NCBI GenBank assembly: GCA_963581185.1
Contig: CAUZOB010000001.1
Span: 1-64,000, forward strand
Source of the DNA: SAT2750 sp963581185
GTDB taxonomy: Bacteria > Planctomycetota > Planctomycetia > Pirellulales > Pirellulaceae
Direction of reading: 5' to 3'
DNA length: 64,000 bases
In this document: piece by piece, positions 53,124-62,020 of the stretch
Numbering within the stretch: position 1 is the first letter of the stretch
Layout of the letters: each line of letters opens with the position of its first letter
The notes under the pieces: model-generated
What the model was told of the DNA's origin: nothing
Database searches by the model: none
Seen by the model: the letters and a program-made list of their open reading frames with translations, nothing else
Translations under genes and position numbers: made by a program

Positions 53124-54827
53124 ATGATCATGGACATTGCTCCCTTGCAGCCGACCCGGGTTCGCTACAGTGTCATCTTTGCATCGATGCTGATGGCCAT
53201 CCTGCTTTACCTGGATCGATTCTGCATCGGGATTGCCGAGCCCTTTATTCGCCAGGATCTGGGCCTCTCGAAGATGCAGATGGGCGTTTTCATGAGCGCC
53301 TTTTTCTGGCCCTATGCACTTGCCCAGATTCCATCTGGCTGGCTGGCCGATCGTTTCGGCGCACGCAAGATGATGACCATCTACATCCTCTCCTGGTCGT
53401 TTTTTACTGCCATGATGGGACTCGCCACGGGCTTCATCATGCTGGTGGCGATGCGAGCTGCTTATGGACTTGGCCAGGCAGGAGCCTACCCGACTAGTTC
53501 GAGTATCGTGAGCCGGTGGATTCCAATCCTTGGTCGTGGCCGTGCCAGCAGCTTCATTTCCCTGGGGGGCCGCATCGGTGGAGCAATTGCTCCCGTCCTG
53601 ACAGCCATCCTGATCGTGGCATTTGTCTCGGCCGACAAGTCGCCGCTGCTGGAGCCGGAATCGGTGCTCGACAGTGCCCAGATACTGGAAAAACTCGGGG
53701 AGAGGAACGAGAAAGGCAACGAGGCCTACCTCTATCTCTTCAAGAAGTCGTCCGGCGCGCTGAAAGAGATTGTTTCATCTCCCCCCGACGAAAATACGGA
53801 TCCGAGCCAGGACATCATTATAGCCAGCTTTAACCAGGCCATTCGAGATCCCGGCTTCTACTCGGCCGAAGCATTTCTTTCCATCAAGAACCTGGATCGA
53901 TTTGCCACGAACTCGATCAAGAGAATCGAGAGTGGTGAGACGCTTAATGACGCCGATTCAAAGAAGTTCAACCGGTTCCTGCTTGAATCGCTGTTCCCAA
54001 TCGAAATTCAAAGGACCTATATGAAAAGCTGGCGACCGGTGCTCTGGCTTTATGGAGGCCTGGGCCTGCTGGTGGCTGGATTCTTCTGGCTCGTCGTTCG
54101 AGATCGACCGCAGCTTCATCCACGCTGCAATCAAGCGGAAATGGAACTGATCAGCGGGGGGATGGAACCGGACACAAGCAAAAAAATCGGCAGCATTCCG
54201 TTGGGAGATATCGTCAGCAGTCCCAGCCTCTGGTTTTCAAGCGTCTCCCAGATCGGGGTCAATATCGGCTGGCTATTTATTGGTACCTGGTTTCCCACCT
54301 ACCTGCTGGAACAGCACCAGGTTCCGATCCTGGAACGGGGTACGATGGTCATGGTTCCATTTCTTGTTGGCTTCCCGGGAATGCTCCTGGGAGGAGTCGT
54401 GACGGACAAGCTGGTTTCGCTGATTGGCGTTCGCTGGGCTCGCAGGCTGCCCTGGATTATTTCCAAGTCCATCGCTGTTGGGGCGTTTGCCGTCTGCCCC
54501 CTGCTGGATTCCCCCTGGGCCGTTACCGCGATGATGGCAACGGTCGCATTCTGCGTTGACTTCGGTAACCCGGCTACATGGGCATTCACCCAGGATGTGG
54601 GTGGCAAGCATGTCGGATCGGTCCTCGGTTTCGGGAACATGTGGGGCAACCTTGGTGCGGCGGTATCTCCTATCCTGCTCGCCTGGATCTTCGTGAATTA
54701 CAGTTATTCGCACATGTTCTATACCTGTGCCGGCCTGTTCGCGATTTCAACCATCTGCAGTTTTTTCATTGATCCTACCGTGCCAGTCATTCGCGAAGAC
54801 AAGTACCCTGGAGAGAGCATTGAGTGA
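53124..54827 (+). CDS. MFS transporter (ACS-like) with large periplasmic-loop insert
   Basis: I place the start at the ATG at 53124 (567 residues), with 53130 as an alternative. Earlier codons lack a ribosome-binding site. MFS/ACS features: LLYLDRFCIGIAEPFIRQDL, IPSGWLADRFGARKMM, and a glycine-rich helix 4-5 region, AYGLGQAGAYPTSSS. Between helix 5 and helix 6 there are about 130 extra residues (coded by 53631-54024), charged and helical, where ACS members have a short loop. This side should face the periplasm. The family moves organic anions such as hexuronates. The next gene overlaps its stop. Confidence 0.88.
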   Translation: MIMDIAPLQPTRVRYSVIFASMLMAILLYLDRFCIGIAEPFIRQDLGLSKMQMGVFMSAFFWPYALAQIPSGWLADRFGARKMMTIYILSWSFFTAMMGLATGFIMLVAMRAAYGLGQAGAYPTSSSIVSRWIPILGRGRASSFISLGGRIGGAIAPVLTAILIVAFVSADKSPLLEPESVLDSAQILEKLGERNEKGNEAYLYLFKKSSGALKEIVSSPPDENTDPSQDIIIASFNQAIRDPGFYSAEAFLSIKNLDRFATNSIKRIESGETLNDADSKKFNRFLLESLFPIEIQRTYMKSWRPVLWLYGGLGLLVAGFFWLVVRDRPQLHPRCNQAEMELISGGMEPDTSKKIGSIPLGDIVSSPSLWFSSVSQIGVNIGWLFIGTWFPTYLLEQHQVPILERGTMVMVPFLVGFPGMLLGGVVTDKLVSLIGVRWARRLPWIISKSIAVGAFAVCPLLDSPWAVTAMMATVAFCVDFGNPATWAFTQDVGGKHVGSVLGFGNMWGNLGAAVSPILLAWIFVNYSYSHMFYTCAGLFAISTICSFFIDPTVPVIREDKYPGESIE

Positions 54828-55833
54828 ACCAACCCTTGTCGGTAGCGACGATTTTCGATTTAAAGCAGACAATGCTTGGGCCCAGGTGCCAGCGGAATTT
54901 CAGTGGCAGGAAGCCGTCGGTGTAGCGGCCGATTCCACTGGCCGTGTCTATGTCTTTAACCGTGGCCCCTCGCCGGTCGTGATTCTTGACCGCGACGGCA
55001 GTTTTGTCGGGGGCTGGGGCCAGGGGGTCTTTAACCGCCCGCACGGGATCGTCGTGGACAACGATGACAACCTGTTCCTGACCGACGATATGGGACACAG
55101 CGTACGCAAGTACTCGCCCGACGGTGAACCGCTGATGGATGTGGGACCCAGCGGGATTCCCTCCGAGACCGGTGTTGAAGGAATGGACTTTCGCACCATT
55201 CGAGCCGGTTGCGGGCCGTACAACATTCCCACCAACCTGGCCGTTGCTCCCAGCGGCGAGCTGTTTGTGGCTGATGGCTATGGCAATGCTGCCATTCATC
55301 GCTTCACGGCCGAGGGCCAGTTGATCCAGTCGTGGGGCAACCCTGGAGATGGTCCCAGCCAGTTCAACGTACCCCATGGCATCGCGGTCGATAGCACGGG
55401 CCAGGTGATCGTGGCAGATCGCGAGAACAGTCGATTACAGTTTTTTAGCGACGAAGGTGAGCTGCTCGACACCTGGACCAATGTCGTGCGCCCGACACAG
55501 CTGGTGATCGACGACGCTGGCAACCTCTGGGTTTCGGAGCTGGGAACCATTGCCGGCCTGTTTCCCTTCATGGATCCACCCGAGGAGCCGGTTGGCTCCC
55601 GCGTCAGTATCTTCTCTGCCAGTGGTGAGCTGCTGGCCCGCTGGGGTGGTGGTAAGAATCCAGGATCGCCAGGCGACTTTTTCGCTGCCCACGACCTCTG
55701 GCTGGATCCTTTTGGGGACCTGTATGTCAGCGAGGTGGTCTACTCGGCGGGCGGCAAGCATGGCATGGTGCCGGCCGACTGTCCCAGCCTGCAGAAATTC
55801 ACCCGCCTGGCTTCCGAGCGGGGTGGTGATTGA
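54820..55833 (+). CDS. NHL-repeat beta-propeller protein
   Basis: The likely start is a TTG at 54820 overlapping the stop of the MFS gene (54825-54827), with GGAGAG just upstream; the frame's earlier ATG lies inside the MFS gene. This gives 337 residues with NHL repeats, such as VFNRPHGIVVDNDDNLFLTD, QFNVPHGIAVDSTGQVIVAD and PTNLAVAPSGELFVADGYGN. It has no signal peptide. Similar propellers occur in peptidyl-hydroxyglycine lyases and in binding proteins. The overlap with both neighbours (the next ATG is within TGATG at 55831-55835) makes it part of a coupled operon. Role unknown. Confidence 0.87.
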   Translation: MSEPTLVGSDDFRFKADNAWAQVPAEFQWQEAVGVAADSTGRVYVFNRGPSPVVILDRDGSFVGGWGQGVFNRPHGIVVDNDDNLFLTDDMGHSVRKYSPDGEPLMDVGPSGIPSETGVEGMDFRTIRAGCGPYNIPTNLAVAPSGELFVADGYGNAAIHRFTAEGQLIQSWGNPGDGPSQFNVPHGIAVDSTGQVIVADRENSRLQFFSDEGELLDTWTNVVRPTQLVIDDAGNLWVSELGTIAGLFPFMDPPEEPVGSRVSIFSASGELLARWGGGKNPGSPGDFFAAHDLWLDPFGDLYVSEVVYSAGGKHGMVPADCPSLQKFTRLASERGGD

Positions 55834-56930
55834 TGGCTGCCAAGGGCGTCACAATCCTGGGCGGTGGCAACACGGCTTTTTCCGTGGCCGCCAGGCTGCA
55901 ACTTGAAGGAGCAGCTGTCACGCTCTGCGAGATCCCCTCGTTTGCACATATGGTTGAGCCGATCCTGGAGAGCCGGCAGATAGAGCTGGATGGTGTGGCG
56001 GGCCAGGGTGTTGCCACGCTGGACTGTGTGACAACCGACTTTGCCGTCGGCCTGGCCGAGAACGAGTTAAACCTGCTGATCATCCCGGCCTATGGTCACC
56101 GGGCCTTCGCCGAAGCCTGCGCGCCACATCTCAACAGCGGCCAGGTGCTGGTACTGATGCCGGGCACGCTCGGTTCACTGGAGTTTGCCCGCATCCTCAG
56201 GGAGGCTGGGGCCCCAGCCGACATCGTGCTGGCCGAGACGGACACGGCACCCTATGTCTGCCGCAAGATGACCGCCAGCCAGGCGCATATCTGGGGAGTG
56301 GTGAGTGCCCTTGGGCTGGGTGTCTTGCCGGCCAGTCAGGCTGAGCGAGTGCAGAAGCTCCTGGATCCGCTGTTTCCTGGAGTCCAGCTGTACGACAACG
56401 TGGTGACTTGTGGTCTGGCGGCAATGAACCCGGTTGTGCATCCTGTCGGAGTGCTACTTAACGCGGGCCGGATTGAGCAGAGCCAGGGTGACTTCCATTT
56501 TTATGGTGAAGGGGTGACGCCAGGCGTCTGCCGCCTGATCTACCAAGTCGACCGAGAGCGACTGGCCGTGGCGGCGGCCCTGGGAGCTGAGTTGCTGCCA
56601 GTGGACAAGGCATTTCATGCGGCTGGCTTTGGGCCAGCTGGAGATCTTGAGGCTACCATCAACGGTAGCGAGATGCTGACTGCATTGAAGGCACCTGGTC
56701 AACTCGACACCCGCTGGTTGACCGAGGATGTTCCCTACGGACTGGCAGCCTGGTCCGCACTTGGTTTGCAGTACGGTGTCAGTTGTCCGACGATGGAGTC
56801 CCTGGTGGATTTGATCGGGACACTGCTGGGCCAGGATTTTCGCCAGCAGGCACGCAGCATGGCCGACCTCGGTATTGACGGAATGTCGCTGTCAGACCTG
56901 CAGCAGTACCTCCAGGATGGCACCAGCTGA
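55833..56930 (+). CDS. opine (octopine/nopaline) dehydrogenase-like NAD(P) oxidoreductase
   Basis: 365 residues from the ATG at 55833, which shares bases with the NHL stop. The N-terminal Rossmann motif is GVTILGGGNTAFSVAARLQLEG. The C-terminal half has the features of the NAD/NADP octopine/nopaline dehydrogenase family: NPVVHPVGVLLNAGRIE near residue 195 and VPYGLAAWSALGLQYGVSCP. Such enzymes couple an amino acid and a keto acid reductively or reverse this. With an isochorismatase-type amidase and a transporter in the same operon it suggests breakdown of an N-containing conjugate. That is inference. Confidence 0.87.
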   Translation: MAAKGVTILGGGNTAFSVAARLQLEGAAVTLCEIPSFAHMVEPILESRQIELDGVAGQGVATLDCVTTDFAVGLAENELNLLIIPAYGHRAFAEACAPHLNSGQVLVLMPGTLGSLEFARILREAGAPADIVLAETDTAPYVCRKMTASQAHIWGVVSALGLGVLPASQAERVQKLLDPLFPGVQLYDNVVTCGLAAMNPVVHPVGVLLNAGRIEQSQGDFHFYGEGVTPGVCRLIYQVDRERLAVAAALGAELLPVDKAFHAAGFGPAGDLEATINGSEMLTALKAPGQLDTRWLTEDVPYGLAAWSALGLQYGVSCPTMESLVDLIGTLLGQDFRQQARSMADLGIDGMSLSDLQQYLQDGTS

Positions 56931-56972
56931 GTTTTTCTGGATCGAAGATTGGCATAAGGGAGATCGGCAACG

Positions 56973-57650
56973 ATGTATCCAGATGATCAACAGGCCCAGC
57001 AGATGTTGGGCGACGCACTTGAGACCATCGATCGATACTACAAGGATCGTGGTATCTTCCAGGACCGCTTTGGATTTGGCCAATCACCGGCCCTGGTGGT
57101 GGTGGATTTTGCCTATGGCTGGACGGATGAAGCATACGCCGGCGGTACAGCGCGACTGGACGGCCCGGTGGAGGCGACGCGCCAGTTGCTCGAGGCAGTT
57201 CGGGCAAAGAACGTGCCGATCATCTATACCACCAGCCCGTACCGGCCAGAGAGTGGCGATCAGCCTTTCAAATCGGCAGCTGATCCGTCGGTCGAGTACC
57301 GCGAGTGGGATGCCCGAGCCTGTGAAATCGACCAGCGGATTGCCCCGCGCGACGAGGATTACGTGATCGAGAAAGAGAGTGCCAGCGCGTTTTCTGGAAC
57401 ACACCTGGCTGGCTACTTGATCCAGCAGCAGGTCGACACGCTGCTGATCACTGGCTGCAGCACAAGTGCCTGCATTCGCGCCACGGCGACCGACGCCAAG
57501 AGTCTGAGGTTGAGGCCTGTGATCGTGGATGAATGTGTCGGTGATCGCTCGGCCGTTGCTCACGTGTTTACACTATTTGATATCCAGGCACGTTTTTCTG
57601 ATGTCTGTAGCCTCGCCGAGACGACAGATTATCTGGCTGGACTCGAATAA
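56973..57650 (+). CDS. isochorismatase-family hydrolase (N-carbamoylsarcosine amidase-like)
   Basis: 225 residues with an AGGGAG site before the ATG. Catalytic parts: Asp in ALVVVDFAYGWTD, Lys in YVIEKESASAFSGT, and Cys in LITGCSTSACIRATATDA. This form, with an N-terminal ~45-residue extension and the FSGT and STSACIRA blocks, resembles N-carbamoylsarcosine amidohydrolase, an enzyme of creatinine breakdown that yields sarcosine. It is separated by 42 bp from the opine-dehydrogenase gene and by 28 bp from the WD40 gene. Whether its substrate is N-carbamoylsarcosine is not known. Confidence 0.88.
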   Translation: MYPDDQQAQQMLGDALETIDRYYKDRGIFQDRFGFGQSPALVVVDFAYGWTDEAYAGGTARLDGPVEATRQLLEAVRAKNVPIIYTTSPYRPESGDQPFKSAADPSVEYREWDARACEIDQRIAPRDEDYVIEKESASAFSGTHLAGYLIQQQVDTLLITGCSTSACIRATATDAKSLRLRPVIVDECVGDRSAVAHVFTLFDIQARFSDVCSLAETTDYLAGLE

Positions 57651-57678
57651 TTGGTATTCCTGCGGAGGAGATCGTTCG

Positions 57679-58566
57679 ATGAACGACAAGCCAGGCTATT
57701 TCACTTTTCCCAACGGCCATCCGAATGCCGTCTACAGCGTGGCCTTCATGCCAGATGGCAAGCGGGTTCTGAGTGGTGGTCTGGATCATGCAATCCGCAT
57801 CTGGGATGTCGCCAAGCGAACGGCGATCACGCTGGATGAATCTCATGCTGATGGTGTGTCGGGAGTGGCGGTTGATTCGACCGGTAAGTGGATTGTCTCC
57901 ACCGGGCTGGACCAGCTGGTCAAGGTCTGGGAGTCCTCGGCCGGGGCCTCAGAGGCGACCTTGAATGGGCACGGTGCCTATGTGGTTGGAGTTGCCTGTT
58001 CGCCGGTTGCCGAGCAATTTGCCTCAGCCAGCCACGACAAGACAGTTCGCCTCTGGAACCGCCAGGGCCAGCAGTCGGTGCTCAATGGTCACACCGACCT
58101 GGTGATTGCGGTCGCCTATAGCCGGGATGGCAAGCAGCTGGCCTCGGCCGGCAAGGATGGATCGGTGCGATTGTGGGACAGCACGAGTGGCGAGGCTGGC
58201 ACGGTACTGTCGGGTCATGATGGATCCGTGGAGAGCGTGGCATTCTTGCCAGACGGCCGCCGCTGTGTGTCGGCCGGCGGGGATGGACTGGTCATCCTCT
58301 GGGATATTGAGAAGTCAGCCATCGTTCATCGGCTGCGTGGCCACGAGGGTTACGTGAAGTCGGTGAGTGTTTCGCATGACGGAGCAACGATCGCATCGGG
58401 CGGCCAGGATGGAACGATACGACTCTGGTCGGCAGAGACTCTGCAGCCGCTAAATCTGCTGGAAGGGCACCGTAACACGGTCTACAGCCTTTCCTTTTCG
58501 CCGGATGGCAAGCAACTCGCCAGCGGCGGCTTTGATCGCCGCGTGAACGTCTGGGATCTTGGTTGA
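57679..58566 (+). CDS. WD40 repeat protein (seven repeats)
   Basis: The ATG at 57679 has a strong GGAGGAG site 8 bases upstream, so I prefer it to the frame's first ATG at 57529, which lies in the isochorismatase gene. 295 residues form about seven WD40 repeats, for example VYSVAFMPDGKRVLSGGLDH, LNGHTDLVIAVAYSRDGKQL, and LEGHRNTVYSLSFSPDGKQL, a complete single propeller. No signal peptide. It is the last gene of the plus-strand run and meets the DUF1501 gene tail to tail with one base between the stops. Probably a cytoplasmic scaffold. Confidence 0.93.
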   Translation: MNDKPGYFTFPNGHPNAVYSVAFMPDGKRVLSGGLDHAIRIWDVAKRTAITLDESHADGVSGVAVDSTGKWIVSTGLDQLVKVWESSAGASEATLNGHGAYVVGVACSPVAEQFASASHDKTVRLWNRQGQQSVLNGHTDLVIAVAYSRDGKQLASAGKDGSVRLWDSTSGEAGTVLSGHDGSVESVAFLPDGRRCVSAGGDGLVILWDIEKSAIVHRLRGHEGYVKSVSVSHDGATIASGGQDGTIRLWSAETLQPLNLLEGHRNTVYSLSFSPDGKQLASGGFDRRVNVWDLG

Positions 58567-58567
58567 T

Positions 58568-59917
58568 TCAGACTTCCGGCAGAGGCTGGTAGTGGTCATG
58601 TTCGACCAGGTACCGTGGGCGACCGCTGAGATCCTTGATCGTGGCGCGGTTGATGTCGATGCCCATATTGCGATACAGCGTAGCGTGGATTTCCTGGAAA
58701 TGCACCGGCCGATCGATGGCATGCTCGGCATGCGGATTGGTGGCACCGATTACCTGGCCGGTGCGCATTCCGCCGCCGAACATCAAGGCGCTGCCAACTC
58801 GTGGCCAGTGGTCGCGGCCACCCTTGGCATTGACCCGTGGCGTGCGACCAAACTCACCCCAGACAAGGACTGTCACGTCCTTGTCCATACCCCGATCCTT
58901 GAGATCATCCATCAACGTGCTGACCCCCTGATCGAGTGCAGGCAGATGATCGCGAGCATTTTCAAAATTCGTGCCGTGGGGCCGGCCGTGCCAGTCCCAG
59001 CGTCCATAGGCCAGCGTGACGACTCGCACACCCGCTTCTACCAGTCGCCGGGCTGCCAGGAAATAGTCATTCTGCAGTGGCCCCGCATCGCCATAGCCGG
59101 CCGGCAGGTCGGACCCACGCCCGTAGCGATCACGCAATGCCGGGTCTTCCTTTTCCAGGTCCAGCGCGTCGGCTAGCTGGCTGTTTGTGAGAATACCGAG
59201 TGCCTGGTCGGTGAAGGCATCCACACCCTCCAGCTCAGTTACCCGGTTCACCAGTTTCTTGTAGGCGTCCAGTTTTCCCAGCAGTCTGCGGCGGTCCTGG
59301 AACTGCTCGATGCCGATACCCTGCAGAGCGAGGCTGCGAGCGCCATCGGCGTTGGGCAGGAATGGAGCGTGAGCGGGGCCGACAAAGCCGGCCTGGCCAG
59401 GATCCTTCCAGCCACCAGTTTTCATGTTAGGCGAGAGCCCGACGAAGGGTGGTACACCGCGGACCGCGGTTCCCTGCAGCTTGGAAACGGCCGATCCAAA
59501 CGAGGGCCAGCCGCCGACAGGCTGGTTATCTGAGTGACGGCCGGTCATGCACTGGAAGGCAGCATGACGGTCCTTGGCACCAACCACGCTGCGAATCAGC
59601 ACCATCTCGTTCATGCGATCGGCGATCAATGGCAAGTGTTCGCAGATCTGGATGCCGGGTACACGAGTCGAGACTGGCTTGAATTCGCCACGAATCTCAA
59701 CCGGAGCATCTGGCTTGAGGTCGAACATATCCTGGTGAGGTGGCCCACCGGAAAGGAAGATCATGATCACGGACTTGGAAGATCGCCCGTTGCCTGTAGC
59801 AGATTCAGCTGCCAGCAGCTGGGGCAGGGCAGCACCCCCCATCGCCAGTGAGCCGATCTGGAGGAAGTTGCGACGGTCGATTCCGTCGCAAAATGGGATC
59901 TTCTTGTTGGTCGTCAT
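58568..59917 (-). CDS. DUF1501 family protein, Tat-exported
   Basis: 449 residues from the ATG at 59917. The frame opens at 60013, but the twin-arginine leader IDRRNFLQIGSLAMGG then sits at residues ~12-27, where it should be. Family motifs: VIMIFLSGGPPHQDMFDLKP, MVLIRSVVGAKDRHAAFQC, and VLVWGEFGRTPRVNAKGGRDHWP. No DUF1549 partner lies next to it, unlike the other copies in this window. The gene converges with the WD40 gene. Confidence 0.93.
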   Translation of the reverse strand: MTTNKKIPFCDGIDRRNFLQIGSLAMGGAALPQLLAAESATGNGRSSKSVIMIFLSGGPPHQDMFDLKPDAPVEIRGEFKPVSTRVPGIQICEHLPLIADRMNEMVLIRSVVGAKDRHAAFQCMTGRHSDNQPVGGWPSFGSAVSKLQGTAVRGVPPFVGLSPNMKTGGWKDPGQAGFVGPAHAPFLPNADGARSLALQGIGIEQFQDRRRLLGKLDAYKKLVNRVTELEGVDAFTDQALGILTNSQLADALDLEKEDPALRDRYGRGSDLPAGYGDAGPLQNDYFLAARRLVEAGVRVVTLAYGRWDWHGRPHGTNFENARDHLPALDQGVSTLMDDLKDRGMDKDVTVLVWGEFGRTPRVNAKGGRDHWPRVGSALMFGGGMRTGQVIGATNPHAEHAIDRPVHFQEIHATLYRNMGIDINRATIKDLSGRPRYLVEHDHYQPLPEV

Positions 59918-60258
59918 TTTTTCAAGCTGCAGGTGGAATGTGCATCGTTGCTGTGGCCAGGATTGTGGCCGCCAGCGTAGATATCGGCAATATCTGTTTA
60001 CTGCTTCCAGCATATCAGATCGGGTTTGTGGATCCTAGCAATTGCTACGTCGTGCGATCACCGCCAGCAACGCCGTGCCGAGAGGGTTTGAGCTGAAAAA
60101 CCGGTCTGCGCCGGAAATTATCGAGCCGGCCTGATGGGCCTTATGGGGCGGTGGATAAACGGCAGTCTTTTGCTAGAATCTGGCGTTCAGCAAGTAAAGC
60201 CCGTTGCTTGACATGCTGAGTCGCGTTGAACGCGAGTGAGTTAGACAGGGGAGTGACT
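59918..60258. other. 341 bp intergenic region between divergent genes
   Basis: No coding sequence is seen. It holds the upstream regions of the DUF1501 gene (minus) and the Na/Pi gene (plus). A palindrome AGATAT-CGGCA-ATATCT lies at 59979-59995 and could be an operator. Upstream of the plus gene, TAGAAT at 60174-60179 is a possible -10 with a weak TGGATA 16 bases before it. TTGACA at 60208-60213 has no good -10 partner. Confidence 0.4.
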
Positions 60259-61944
60259 GTGGACCAGAAAATCTTGTGGGAGTTGATTTTCGGCCTGATT
60301 GGCGGTCTGGGTATATTCCTGCTCGGCATGAAGAACATGTCCGAGGGCATGCAGGCCGTGGCTGGCGGCGGCTTACGGCGGATGATCGGCATCGCCACGA
60401 ACAATCGCATCTCCGCAACGGGCGTGGGCCTGGCTGTTACCTGCCTCGTCCAATCAAGCTCCATCACCACCGTGATGGTGGTCGGATTCGTCAACAGCGG
60501 ATTGATGACGCTGACTCAATCAGTCGGTGTGATCATGGGTTCCAATATTGGCACCACGGTCACCGGCTGGATTCTCGTCCTCAAGATCGGCAAGTACGGA
60601 CTGCCGATCCTGGGACTGGCCGCGTTCACCTACTTGTTCTCCAAGGGCGACCGTGTCCGCTACATCGCGATGGCGATCATGGGCATTGGGATGGTCTTCT
60701 TCGGGTTGGAGCTGATGAAGGAGGCCTGCTCGCATATCAGGTCATTGCCAGAGTTTAAGGAGTGGCTTGGTCATTTCAATGCCGAGTCGTTCGTCGGCAT
60801 GGCGCAGTGCATGCTAGTCGGCTGTGTCCTGACCGTGATGGTCCAGTCGTCCTCTGCCACGCTGGGAATCACCATTGCCCTGGCACTGACCGGCGTCATC
60901 TCTTATCCAACTGCCGCCGCATTGGTGCTGGGCGAGAACATCGGCACGACCATCACCGCCTTGCTTGCATCGATCGGAGCAAACACTAACGCCCGCCGTG
61001 CCGCCTACTTTCATGTGCTCTTCAACATGATCGGTGTCTGCTGGATTGGCGCTATCTTCTTCATGTATGTGGAATTCGTCCCCTGGGCGATCGGTGTCGA
61101 TGTGACGCACTCAGTCCCGGATGGGAAGGGCAATATGATATTTCCACATACCACCGCTGCCATCGCCGCGACGCACTCCATCTTCAACATTATCAATACG
61201 GCGTTGTTCCTGCCATTTGCTCATATCCTTGCCAGGATGCTGACCCGCGTGGTGCCAGACCGCGAGGCCAAGGAAGCTCCTCGCCTGACGAACCTCGATG
61301 TTCGCATGCTGGAAACACCGGTCGTTGGCATTGAGCAATCGCGTGTGGAAGTGCTGCGTATGGCACATAGTTGCAAGGACATGATGGGCTGGCTGAAGAA
61401 GTCGGCGGCTGAAGATGAGCCGGATTCAAAGCGGGTCAAGAAGCTGCAACAGGTGGAAAAGGATCTCGACACGATGCAGGATGAATTCGTCACGTTCATG
61501 ACGAACCTGTTGTCCGGTAATGTTCCCCACCAGGTGATCGAGGAGGGACGTCAGCAGTTGCGGATGGCGGACGAGTACGAGTCAATCAGCGATTGCCTTG
61601 CCAGCATTCAGAAGTTTCAGTTGAAGTTGGGAAAACAGGGGCATCGCTTTTCAGAGGATCAACGCGCAGAACTCAAGGCACTGCATGACCTGGTCGCTGA
61701 TTTCCTGGATCTTGTCCTCAATGCCTACGAGCAGCGAGAGTCGGACGCCATGCCCTCTGCGAGTGAGTTGGCGTCGACAATTTCCAAGCGAGCTAAGGAA
61801 CTGCGTAACAACCATATCAGCGGCCTGAGCGAGACAAGGACGGAGCCTTACGTGAATCTGGCCTACACCTCATCCGTGGCAGCCTATCGCTCGGTGCGGG
61901 ACCATGTCGTCAATATCACCGAAGCGATGAACGAAGAGAATTGA
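60259..61944 (+). CDS. Na+/phosphate cotransporter family protein (NptA/PhoU-domain type)
   Basis: I start at the GTG at 60259, where GGGGAG lies 5-6 bases upstream; the frame opens at a TTG at 60226. That gives 561 residues. The two inverted Na/Pi repeats have the signature QSSS: CLVQSSSITTVMVVGF and VMVQSSSATLGITIALALTG, along with GSNIGTTVTGW and GENIGTTITALLAS. About eight membrane helices occupy the first ~330 residues. The rest (~370-560) is a helical PhoU-like domain (RMAHSCKDMMGWLKK, YESISDCLASIQKF). It should import phosphate with sodium. No phosphate-regulon neighbours are seen. Confidence 0.93.
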   Translation: MDQKILWELIFGLIGGLGIFLLGMKNMSEGMQAVAGGGLRRMIGIATNNRISATGVGLAVTCLVQSSSITTVMVVGFVNSGLMTLTQSVGVIMGSNIGTTVTGWILVLKIGKYGLPILGLAAFTYLFSKGDRVRYIAMAIMGIGMVFFGLELMKEACSHIRSLPEFKEWLGHFNAESFVGMAQCMLVGCVLTVMVQSSSATLGITIALALTGVISYPTAAALVLGENIGTTITALLASIGANTNARRAAYFHVLFNMIGVCWIGAIFFMYVEFVPWAIGVDVTHSVPDGKGNMIFPHTTAAIAATHSIFNIINTALFLPFAHILARMLTRVVPDREAKEAPRLTNLDVRMLETPVVGIEQSRVEVLRMAHSCKDMMGWLKKSAAEDEPDSKRVKKLQQVEKDLDTMQDEFVTFMTNLLSGNVPHQVIEEGRQQLRMADEYESISDCLASIQKFQLKLGKQGHRFSEDQRAELKALHDLVADFLDLVLNAYEQRESDAMPSASELASTISKRAKELRNNHISGLSETRTEPYVNLAYTSSVAAYRSVRDHVVNITEAMNEEN

Positions 61945-62020
61945 GTCATCAGCTGCGACGAATTCGTGGCTCGAGGCCAGATCTCAGTTGCTCGTGGTTA
62001 GGTCTTCGTCCCGTCTCCCG

